Shown: positions 1-7,121 of the stretch, piece after piece
Position numbering within the stretch: position 1 is the first letter of the stretch
How the letters are laid out: the number at the start of each line of letters is the position of its first letter
Assembly (NCBI GenBank): GCA_001603415.1
Contig: LUYY01000022.1
Coordinates: forward strand, 1 to 56,979
DNA length: 56,979 nt
Direction of reading: 5' to 3'
Source of the DNA: Bacteroidales bacterium Bact_07
GTDB taxonomy: Bacteria > Bacteroidota > Bacteroidia > Bacteroidales > Tenuifilaceae
Translations under genes and position numbers: made by a program
The notes under the pieces: generated by a model
What the model saw: the letters and a program-made list of their open reading frames with translations, nothing else
Told to the model about the DNA's origin: nothing
Database searches by the model: none

Positions 1-23
1 AATCAAAAAATAATGAGTGGCGG

Positions 24-2033
24 TTAGCCTTCAATCATCTCAAAAAATTCATCCTCGCTAATAATTTTTATTCCCAGCTTGGTAGCCTTTTCAAGTTTGG
101 CTGGCCCCATATTTTCACCAGCCACAAGCAATGAAGTTGATGCAGAGATTGAACTCACATTTTTACCCCCATGGCGTGCTATTAACTCTTTAAGTTCGTC
201 GCGCGAAATGCGGGCAAAGGTACCCGAAATTACAATGGACAAACCTTTGAGTTTATCGGAAATCACAATGTTTTCATCAGATTTTATGGCCATTTGCACA
301 CCTGCAGCCTTAAGTTTGTCTATAAGCAAGCGGTTTCGCTCATCGCTGAAGAAATCAACAATACTTAATGCAATACGTTCGCCAATATCTTCAACTTCAA
401 TAAGCTGCTCAACCTTAGCGGAAGCCAAAGCATCGATGCTACCAAAGTGCTGGGCTAACTTTTTAGCGGTGGTTTCGCCCACGTAACGAATACCTATTCC
501 ATAAAGAACGCGTGGAAAAGGCACCAACTTTGACTTTTCAATACTTTTAATGGCATTGTCGGCCGATTTATCGGCAAAACGCTCCAATGCTAAGAGCTGT
601 TCGCGTGTTAAAGAATACAAATCGGCTGCATCGCGAATTAGATTCTTATCGTAAAGTAGTGCAACGGTTTCCTCGCCTAAACCATCGATATTGAGAGCCT
701 TTCGGCTTATAAAGTGTTCAATTCTACCCTTGATTTGCGGTGGACAGCCATACTGGTTTGGGCAGAAATGGCGAGCCTCACCTTCGGGCCTAACCAATGG
801 TGTTCCGCACTCAGGGCATAAAGTAGGAAAATCGATAGGTTTGCTGAAAAGTGACCGTTTCGACTGTTCAACCCCAACAATTTTTGGTATTATCTCACCT
901 CCCTTCTCAACAAAAACCCAATCGCCAATTCTAATGTCGAGAAGCTGAATTTGGTCGGCATTGTGCAGCGAAGCACGTTTAACGGTAGTTCCAGCCAACT
1001 TTACAGGTTTAAGATTGGCAACAGGCGTAACCGCTCCAGTACGCCCCACCTGAAAATCGACCGAAAGCAACTCGGTTGAAACCCTTTCGGGTTTATATTT
1101 GAATGCCACAGCCCACCTTGGGGTTTTGGCTGTAAGACCCAGTAGATTCTGCTGACGGTAACTGTTGACCTTAATAACAACACCATCGGTATCAAAGGGC
1201 AATTTTTTGCGAGCCTTATCCCAATGTTCAATAAACTGTTGAACCTGAGCCATATTAGAGCATAGTGTCATATGCTCCGAAACCTTAAAGCCCCATTCCT
1301 TGGCTTTAAGCAAATTATCGTAATGGTTATCGGCAGGTAAATTATCGCCCAAAAGGTAGTAAAGAGTGCAATCGAGCTTACGGCGTGCCACCTCGGCTGA
1401 ATTCAGCAATTTCAGGGTTCCGGCTGCAGCATTGCGCGGGTTGGCAAAAGGTGTTTCACCAATTTCCTCACGTTCACGGTTCAATTCGTCAAAAACGCTG
1501 CGGGGCATAAATATTTCACCCCGAATTTCAAACTCTTCGGGGAAATCGGTTCCATGAAGCTCAAGTGGGATGGTTCTGATGGTTCGAACATTGTTGGTTA
1601 CAACGTCGCCCTGGGTTCCGTCGCCGCGGGTAACAGCCTGCACCAATTTACCATTCCTATATGTAAGGCCTATGGCAACGCCATCGAACTTAAGCTCACA
1701 AACATACTCAAAGGGCTCAGAGAATGCCTTACGTATCCTATTATCAAAATCGGTTAGCTCAGCATAGGAGTATGCGTTTGCCAACGAAAGCATTGGATAT
1801 TTGTGCCTTACCTGAACAAACTCCTGTGAAATATCGCTACCCACCCTACGCGACGGAGAGTTGGGGTCATCGTATTCCAGGAATTGTTTCTCCAACTCAA
1901 TGAGCTCCCGAAGCAACTGATCGTAATCGTAATCGCTAATCTCGGGCTGTGCCTTAACGTAGTATAGATAATTATGCCTATTCAGCTCATTTCGCAGGAA
2001 TCTGATTCGTTCCAACGCCTTTTGACTATCCAT
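24..2033 (-). CDS. ligA: NAD-dependent DNA ligase LigA
   Basis: LigA seals nicks in duplex DNA during replication and repair, using NAD+ as the adenylate donor. The 669-residue protein has the usual family length and layout: N-terminal NAD-binding region, adenylation domain with the KFDG motif (lysine 115 is the nucleotide-attachment residue), OB fold, a four-cysteine zinc finger beginning CPECG around residue 404, helix-hairpin-helix repeats, and a C-terminal BRCT domain from about 593. The gene is complete, its stop lying 24 bases inside the window. It is transcribed away from the divergent rel gene. No oddities were seen. Confidence 0.97.
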   Translation of the reverse strand: MDSQKALERIRFLRNELNRHNYLYYVKAQPEISDYDYDQLLRELIELEKQFLEYDDPNSPSRRVGSDISQEFVQVRHKYPMLSLANAYSYAELTDFDNRIRKAFSEPFEYVCELKFDGVAIGLTYRNGKLVQAVTRGDGTQGDVVTNNVRTIRTIPLELHGTDFPEEFEIRGEIFMPRSVFDELNREREEIGETPFANPRNAAAGTLKLLNSAEVARRKLDCTLYYLLGDNLPADNHYDNLLKAKEWGFKVSEHMTLCSNMAQVQQFIEHWDKARKKLPFDTDGVVIKVNSYRQQNLLGLTAKTPRWAVAFKYKPERVSTELLSVDFQVGRTGAVTPVANLKPVKLAGTTVKRASLHNADQIQLLDIRIGDWVFVEKGGEIIPKIVGVEQSKRSLFSKPIDFPTLCPECGTPLVRPEGEARHFCPNQYGCPPQIKGRIEHFISRKALNIDGLGEETVALLYDKNLIRDAADLYSLTREQLLALERFADKSADNAIKSIEKSKLVPFPRVLYGIGIRYVGETTAKKLAQHFGSIDALASAKVEQLIEVEDIGERIALSIVDFFSDERNRLLIDKLKAAGVQMAIKSDENIVISDKLKGLSIVISGTFARISRDELKELIARHGGKNVSSISASTSLLVAGENMGPAKLEKATKLGIKIISEDEFFEMIEG

Positions 2034-2145
2034 CTTTAAATAGTTTATGAATTCAAATTTAACCTGAAAATTGATTGAATGAATTAGGACAATATCTGAG
2101 TTATTAACAAAATTGATTTATGCAATAAAAACATAGTGCAAGCCA

Positions 2146-2171
2146 TCCTTTATCCTTTATCCTTTATCCTT
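2146..2171 (+). repeat. TCCTTTA heptamer array upstream of the rel gene
   Basis: Three perfect tandem copies of TCCTTTA plus a partial fourth. The array lies about 65 bases upstream of the rel start codon and just upstream of the predicted promoter. The same unit recurs at 4531-4565 upstream of the next gene. Confidence 0.85.
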
Positions 2172-2182
2172 GTCAATATCCG

Positions 2183-2215
2183 TTTGCAATTGATTAACTA
2201 AATATCGTATTTTTA
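2183..2215 (+). promoter_or_regulatory. Bacteroidota-type promoter for the rel gene
   Basis: TTTG at 2183-2186 is followed after 21 bases by TATTTTTA at 2208-2215, one base off the Bacteroidota -7 consensus TAnnTTTG. The start codon lies 22 bases further on. This is a motif match only. Confidence 0.5.
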
Positions 2216-2236
2216 TAGGAATGCAATGTATGGTTT

Positions 2237-4414
2237 ATGGACGATAAAGATTTGAAATTCAAGGCTTTTGAAGGAGCAAAAGCGTTATTATTTAAAAGTT
2301 TGCACGACCTACAACCTACTAGTAAGGCCGAACACGTGGTTGAGGCATTGGATCTGGTTAAATCAATATATGAAAAACATGGCGAATGGAACGATTCAAA
2401 TGCTACGCATCTTGTTAATGTTGCTCAAATCTGCTTGAACGAAATAGGACTTGGTGCGACCAGCGCCACGGCTGCTTTACTACACGAAACCATTGAACGC
2501 AAATGGTTAACACCAGTAGAGATTGAGAAACGTTTTGGACAAGCAGTTGCATCTATATTGATGAACTTTACCCAAATATCGGGACTAGACCCCAAAGACC
2601 CAAAAACACAGGCTGAGCTATTCAGGCAAATGCTAATCAGTCTTTCGTCCGATGCCCGTGTTATACTAATCAAACTGGCCGATAGACTCGACACCATGCG
2701 AAGCCTAAGCAAGGTTCAAGCCGAATTAAGGATAAAGCGCGCCTGGGAAACATTCCACCTTTATGCACCTCTTGCACATCGCCTTGGACTATACAGGCTT
2801 AAGTCAGAGATGGAAGACTTAGCCATGAAGTATATCTACCCCAAGGAATACAAGTATATCATAAAGAGGTTGCAGGAAACCACAGCCAGCCGTAATCGAT
2901 TCCTGCAAAACTTTATGTCACCTATTGAGGAAGAACTCCGTAAGCGAGGATTTTTGTTTACCATTAAAGGAAGGACTAAATCGGTTTACTCCATATTCAG
3001 GAAAATGCAAAATCAGGAAGTAGATTTTGACGAGGTTCACGACATTTTTGCTATCAGAATAATACTTGATTCCAAGCCCGAAAACGAAAAATCCGACTGC
3101 TGGCAGGTTTACTCCATTATTACCGATAAGTACACACCCAACACTGAACGTCTGCGCGATTGGATTTCCGTTCCTAAAAGCAACGGTTACGAAAGCCTTC
3201 ACACCACTGTGCTTGGCCCCGAAAATAAGTGGATTGAGGTTCAAATTCGCTCTGTTAGAATGGATGAGATAGCCGAAAAGGGCCTTGCAGCACACTGGAA
3301 ATACAAAGGGATAAGACAGGAACAAGGTATTGATGAATGGGTTGCCCGCGTAAGGGAAATGCTGGAGTCGCCCGATACCTCGCCCGAGGACAAGGTTGAG
3401 CAATTCCAGATGAACCTTACCAGCAGCGATATATATGTTTTTACCCCTAAGGGTGATATTCGTAAGCTACCCGCAAAATCGACCGTTCTTGACTTTGCCT
3501 TCGACATCCATACCGAAGTGGGTTCCCAATGCGTTGGTGCCATTGTAAATGGCAAAAACACCACCATTAAACAGGAATTACAGAACGGCGATGTGGTAGA
3601 AATACTTACATCCAAAAAGCAAAAGCCCAAAAAGGATTGGCTGTCGTTTGTTATCACATCCAAGGCCAAAAGCAGAATAAAGCAACAATTACGTGATATT
3701 GAAAATCGTGAAATTCAGGAGGGAAGGGAATTACTCCTGCGAAGGCTCAAGAATTGGAAAATTGATGATGTTGAAGAGGCCTTACGCAAAGTAAATAAAC
3801 ATCTTAAGCTGAAGAAACCAACGGATATATTTATACTCATTGCCCAGGGTAAAGTTGACCTTTCAGCAATTAAAACACTACTAACCGCCGAAGAAGAAAA
3901 ACCTGCAGTTGGCGAAACTATCCCAAAGCCCGAAACCGAAAAACCGGAAACGAAGGAAAGTTCCGACTACCTTGTAATTGACGAAAAACTGGTTAATATT
4001 GATTATAAGCTTGCCAAATGCTGTAACCCAATATTTGGTGACGATATTTTTGGCTTTGTTACCGTTAACGAGGGAATAAAAATACACCGAACCACGTGCC
4101 CCAATGCTGGACAACTAAATCAGCGTTGGCCCTACCGTGTAGTAAATGCTCGGTGGAAAGGTTCTTCAAAATCGGGTGCATTCCAAACCACTGTTAAAGT
4201 AACCGGGGTTGATGAGATTGGTATTTTGAATCGAATTTCTGAAGTAATAAGTAAAGATTTGAGAGTTAACATGCGTAACCTGAACGTTAGCTCACGCGAC
4301 GGGCTTTTTGAAGCCCAAATTCAGCTCTACGTTGAGGATACCAAGCATCTTGAAATGCTGCTCTACCGCCTGAGCCGAGTGCAAGGAGTGAATAAGGCAA
4401 TTAGGATGAAATGA
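2237..4414 (+). CDS. RelA/SpoT family (p)ppGpp synthetase, hydrolase site degenerate
   Basis: Stringent-response enzyme of 725 residues with the long RSH layout: HD-type hydrolase domain, synthetase domain, TGS domain around residues 390-450, and a C-terminal ACT domain from about 650. The synthetase core is well preserved (GRTKSVYSIFRKM, PKSNGYESLHT, EVQIR, AAHWKYKG), so it should make (p)ppGpp. In the hydrolase domain, H58 and H83 are kept, but the HDxxED motif reads HETIER (residues 83-88) and the usual DRLHNMRT reads DRLDTMRS. This suggests weak or absent hydrolysis. The synthetase loop reads RLRD, closer to the RxKD of bifunctional Rel/SpoT than the acidic ExDD of RelA. The symbol is left blank because the relA/spoT assignment is unclear. 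Confidence 0.93.
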   Translation: MDDKDLKFKAFEGAKALLFKSLHDLQPTSKAEHVVEALDLVKSIYEKHGEWNDSNATHLVNVAQICLNEIGLGATSATAALLHETIERKWLTPVEIEKRFGQAVASILMNFTQISGLDPKDPKTQAELFRQMLISLSSDARVILIKLADRLDTMRSLSKVQAELRIKRAWETFHLYAPLAHRLGLYRLKSEMEDLAMKYIYPKEYKYIIKRLQETTASRNRFLQNFMSPIEEELRKRGFLFTIKGRTKSVYSIFRKMQNQEVDFDEVHDIFAIRIILDSKPENEKSDCWQVYSIITDKYTPNTERLRDWISVPKSNGYESLHTTVLGPENKWIEVQIRSVRMDEIAEKGLAAHWKYKGIRQEQGIDEWVARVREMLESPDTSPEDKVEQFQMNLTSSDIYVFTPKGDIRKLPAKSTVLDFAFDIHTEVGSQCVGAIVNGKNTTIKQELQNGDVVEILTSKKQKPKKDWLSFVITSKAKSRIKQQLRDIENREIQEGRELLLRRLKNWKIDDVEEALRKVNKHLKLKKPTDIFILIAQGKVDLSAIKTLLTAEEEKPAVGETIPKPETEKPETKESSDYLVIDEKLVNIDYKLAKCCNPIFGDDIFGFVTVNEGIKIHRTTCPNAGQLNQRWPYRVVNARWKGSSKSGAFQTTVKVTGVDEIGILNRISEVISKDLRVNMRNLNVSSRDGLFEAQIQLYVEDTKHLEMLLYRLSRVQGVNKAIRMK

Positions 4415-4530
4415 TTTGCATAAACCAGTAACTAAAAAAGTACCACAGAGTTACACAGAGTACAACAGTGTTACACGGTGTCAAACCCTTTGTATTCAGT
4501 ATCAACCATCAACAAACTACAATCAACTTA

Positions 4531-4565
4531 TCCTTTAACCTTTATCCTTTATCCTTTATCCTTTT
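4531..4565 (+). repeat. TCCTTTA heptamer array upstream of the 4655 gene
   Basis: Five tandem heptamers: TCCTTTA, ACCTTTA, TCCTTTA, TCCTTTA, TCCTTTT. The array sits just upstream of a -7 promoter box and uses the same unit as 2146-2171. A separate degenerate stretch at about 4438-4487 repeats gttacac-type words (gttacacagagt, gttacacggtgt). Confidence 0.8.
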
Positions 4566-4614
4566 TTCACCCTTCCCCTAAACTTTTTTTAACCTTATCC
4601 ACTAACTATTTTCG

Positions 4615-4622
4615 TATTTTTG
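4615..4622 (+). promoter_or_regulatory. -7 promoter box (TAnnTTTG) for the 4655 gene
   Basis: TATTTTTG is an exact match to the Bacteroidota -7 consensus and lies 33 bases upstream of the ATG at 4655. No convincing -33 TTTG was found. Its position supports the 4655 start rather than an earlier in-frame ATG at 4478, which would put the promoter and the heptamer array inside the gene. Confidence 0.5.
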
Positions 4623-4654
4623 CATTATATTGGTGGCAGGTAATTTTAAGGGTT

Positions 4655-5269
4655 ATGAGAAAGATTTTTTTAACAGCAGCAATAGCAATATTTGCAATTT
4701 CTTTGCATGCACAGCTTGTTCAGGATTTATACAGAATTTACGAACCGGTTTATAGAAGTTCTAGGACCGACTCAGCTGCTGTGTTTACCCCATTTGGTAT
4801 AGTTAAGCCCGGAATAAATTACGGTTTAAGCATGGGAACAGGCTATTCCTTTTTGGGCAACGGGATTGGTATGTCCGGGAGCTATATAGCCCCAAGTGTA
4901 ACCTACTCAAATAACCGCTTGCAGGTGATTGCCGGCGTTACGCTTTCGCGCACAAATATGCATGGGTTAAAACCAGATGGTGCCAATTTTGCTCAACCGT
5001 ATAGCGGTGCAAATCCATACCAGGCATGGGCATATACCCAATACCAATTTTCGAACCGTTTTAGTGTTTTCGCCATGGGGTCGGTTTCGCAAAACCAATC
5101 ATTCTTTTCGCCATACCAGAACTATATGGGCACATACAATAGTCAACAATTTGGTGTAGGTTTTAACTACCGCTTAGGTCCAAAAACTACTATTGGCGCC
5201 AGTTTGAACTTTGTAAACCGAAATCCAAATAATCTTTTCTACAATCCCTATTCACCTTTTAGTTGGTAA
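4655..5269 (+). CDS. Exported protein of unknown function, possibly outer-membrane
   Basis: A 204-residue protein with a clear signal peptide (MRKIFLTAAIAIFAISLHAQ, cut after HAQ). The mature part is rich in Gly, Ser, Tyr and Asn, with alternating polar and hydrophobic segments and an aromatic C-terminus (SPFSW). This resembles a small outer-membrane beta-barrel or surface protein, but I do not recognise the family. The reading frame extends upstream to 4478, but that part translates repeat DNA and crosses a promoter box, so ATG 4655 is preferred. It is followed by a strong terminator and then by the insertion sequence. Confidence 0.75.
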   Translation: MRKIFLTAAIAIFAISLHAQLVQDLYRIYEPVYRSSRTDSAAVFTPFGIVKPGINYGLSMGTGYSFLGNGIGMSGSYIAPSVTYSNNRLQVIAGVTLSRTNMHGLKPDGANFAQPYSGANPYQAWAYTQYQFSNRFSVFAMGSVSQNQSFFSPYQNYMGTYNSQQFGVGFNYRLGPKTTIGASLNFVNRNPNNLFYNPYSPFSW

Positions 5270-5301
5270 TGTGTATTAGCTTGCTAATGAATATCAACAA
5301 G

Positions 5302-5334
5302 AAAGGCTGCCCTACAAGCAGCCTTTTTTGTTTT
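5302..5334 (+). terminator. Rho-independent terminator after the 4655 gene
   Basis: Stem AGGCTGC / GCAGCCT with a seven-base loop, followed by TTTTTT. It lies about 35 bases after the stop codon at 5269 and just before the left end of the insertion sequence. Confidence 0.85.
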
Positions 5335-5346
5335 GATAATGCTATC

Positions 5347-6821
5347 TAGTCGACCCTTATTAACACAATAAACGATTGATTGTTAATAACTTAATAGGAT
5401 TTTTTTGTTAAAAATTCTGCAAGATTTTGTACATTAGAGGCATAACCTTGCAATTTTTTTTAAAATGGCACCAAAGGAAAAAGATCAAAAACAGGGAAGT
5501 TTATTTTTCTCATTAAGGGATACCTTAAATCCTAAACATCCCCTTTATGTATTAGTTAATCAAATTCAATGGGATATTTTTGAAAATGCTTTTAAAGGTT
5601 TGTATTGCCCGGATAATGGTCGTCCAGCTAAGCCCATACGGTTAATGGTAGGGTTGTTGATGTTAAAGCATATCCGTAACCTGTCGGACGAGTCGGTAAT
5701 CGAACAATGGAGCGAAAATATTTATTTTCAATACTTTACAGGGGAAACTTCTTTTGCGCCGGGAGTTCCCTGCGAGCCTTCGGAGCTGGTACACTTTAGA
5801 AAAAGGATAGGCGAAAGCGGAGTAGAGCTGATTTTGAAAGAGAGTATTCGGGTCAACGGCAAAGATGCCTTAGACCCCCATGTAAATGTAGACACCACCG
5901 TACAGGAAAAAAATATCACTTACCCCACCGATGCGAAGCTGCACAAAAAAATTATACAAAAATGTAAAGCCATCGCCCAAAAAGAAGGTATTGAATTACG
6001 ACAAAGCTATAGCCGAACATTAAAGAAATTGTCTCAGCAGCAACGATTTAGGAATCATCCGAAGAATAAAACCAAAGCTTTAAAGGCCGATAGAAAAATG
6101 AAAACGATAGCCGGACGTTTAGTTCGAGAATTGGAACGAAAGCTAACCCCCCAGAGCAAGTATCAGAAGGATTTGGAGTTATTTTTTCAAGTTTTAATGC
6201 AGCAAAAAGACAGTAAAAAGAAGATTTATTCGTTTCACGAGCCAGCGGTGGTTTGTATTTCAAAAGGTAAGGAGCACAAGAAGTATGAGTTTGGCAACAA
6301 AGTATCGATAGCAAAGACAGATAGTGGGGTCATTGTTGGGGCATTGAGTTTCAGAGACCAGTACGATGGCCACACCTTAGCACCAACTCTTCAGCAGGTA
6401 AAGCGATTAGTGGGTCAAATGCCTAAGCGAGCAAAGGTCGACAGGGGGTACAGGGGCAATAAACAGATAGGAGAGACCGAAATATTAATCCCTTCAAATT
6501 ACAGAATATCAATGAGTTATTATCAACGTAAGAAATTAAGTGATAGTCATAAGAAACGAGCTGGTATAGAGCCCGTTATCGGCCATTTAAAGGCTGATCA
6601 TCGGCTCAGCCGTAACTTTTACAAAGGGATCGTAGGCGATAACATCAATATCATGTTGGCTGCAGCAGCATTCAACTTCAAAAGGATGATGAATAAGTGG
6701 AAGAAAAAATTTTTTCACTTTTTTCAGACGCTATTTTTCCAATTTCAGATGCAATTTTTTCATTTTCTTTTCTACCCTCTCTTTTCAAAAAAATTAAAAA
6801 TGACTTTTTAAGGGTCGACTA
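5347..6821 (+). mobile_element. IS5-family-type insertion sequence, intact, 1475 bp
   Basis: A single transposase gene bounded by 13-base perfect terminal inverted repeats: TAGTCGACCCTTA at 5347-5359 and its reverse complement at 6809-6821. Similarity continues imperfectly inward. The right repeat overlaps the last codon (TAA) of the transposase. The target duplication is ambiguous because the termini contain the palindrome GTCGAC: CTA occurs at both junctions (5346-5348 and 6819-6821), so part of the apparent repeat could be target DNA. The transposase frame is open, so the element may be active. It sits between two transcription units and breaks no recognisable gene. Confidence 0.88.
5465..6811 (+). 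CDS. IS5-family transposase (DDE)
   Basis: A 448-residue DDE transposase. An N-terminal DUF772-like region (AKPIRLMVGLLMLKHI) comes first, then the catalytic core with D143 (VDTTV), D326 (VDRGYRG) and E369 in the family signature RAGIEPVIGHLK followed by RNFYKGIVGD. The signature is that of the IS5 group rather than IS1182 or IS4, though I could not compare with a database. The last 35 or so residues are unusually rich in Phe and Lys because the frame runs through AT-rich DNA into the terminal repeat. The start ATG follows a T-rich stretch. The upstream words TTTG (5404-5407) and TACATTAG (5430-5437) are a possible promoter. Confidence 0.92.
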   Translation: MAPKEKDQKQGSLFFSLRDTLNPKHPLYVLVNQIQWDIFENAFKGLYCPDNGRPAKPIRLMVGLLMLKHIRNLSDESVIEQWSENIYFQYFTGETSFAPGVPCEPSELVHFRKRIGESGVELILKESIRVNGKDALDPHVNVDTTVQEKNITYPTDAKLHKKIIQKCKAIAQKEGIELRQSYSRTLKKLSQQQRFRNHPKNKTKALKADRKMKTIAGRLVRELERKLTPQSKYQKDLELFFQVLMQQKDSKKKIYSFHEPAVVCISKGKEHKKYEFGNKVSIAKTDSGVIVGALSFRDQYDGHTLAPTLQQVKRLVGQMPKRAKVDRGYRGNKQIGETEILIPSNYRISMSYYQRKKLSDSHKKRAGIEPVIGHLKADHRLSRNFYKGIVGDNINIMLAAAAFNFKRMMNKWKKKFFHFFQTLFFQFQMQFFHFLFYPLFSKKLKMTF

Positions 6822-7121
6822 AATAAAAACTGGATTACAACTTATTGGTAAAAGATAGGAGCATTTATTTATGTCACATAGATTATGCGACATGCAAAGA
6901 AACATGTATGGTGTTTGGTATTATATCAATTTAAGCCCCTGTTATACACTCGAAGGAACTGGTGTACTTACTAAACTTTGTTGAGTCTGTTTATTTACTA
7001 CTACCTTCTAGTTTTTTTAAAATCAAATACCAAGTAAATCTGGTGTGTAAACATGTTCATGCACAACGACAGGAATAAACGGTTAACCGGAATCTAAATC
7101 GGTTTAGCAAGCAATTTAGCT
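6822..7121. other. 300-base gap after the IS element, containing one inverted repeat
   Basis: No credible gene was seen. The one structured element is a near-perfect inverted repeat at 6871-6893 (ATGTCACATA, GAT, TATGCGACAT; 9 of 10 arm positions pair). It resembles an operator for a dimeric regulator more than a terminator because no T-run follows. The rest is AT-rich spacer downstream of the convergent sensor gene. Confidence 0.5.

Noticed and set aside
4438..4487. CRISPR-like or transposon end from repeated gttacac words
   Set aside because: Only two or three degenerate words occur, with no regular spacing or spacer structure.
4478..4654. Longer N-terminus of the exported protein at 4655
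   Set aside because: It would cross a heptamer array and a -7 promoter box and bury the signal peptide; ATG 4655 is better.
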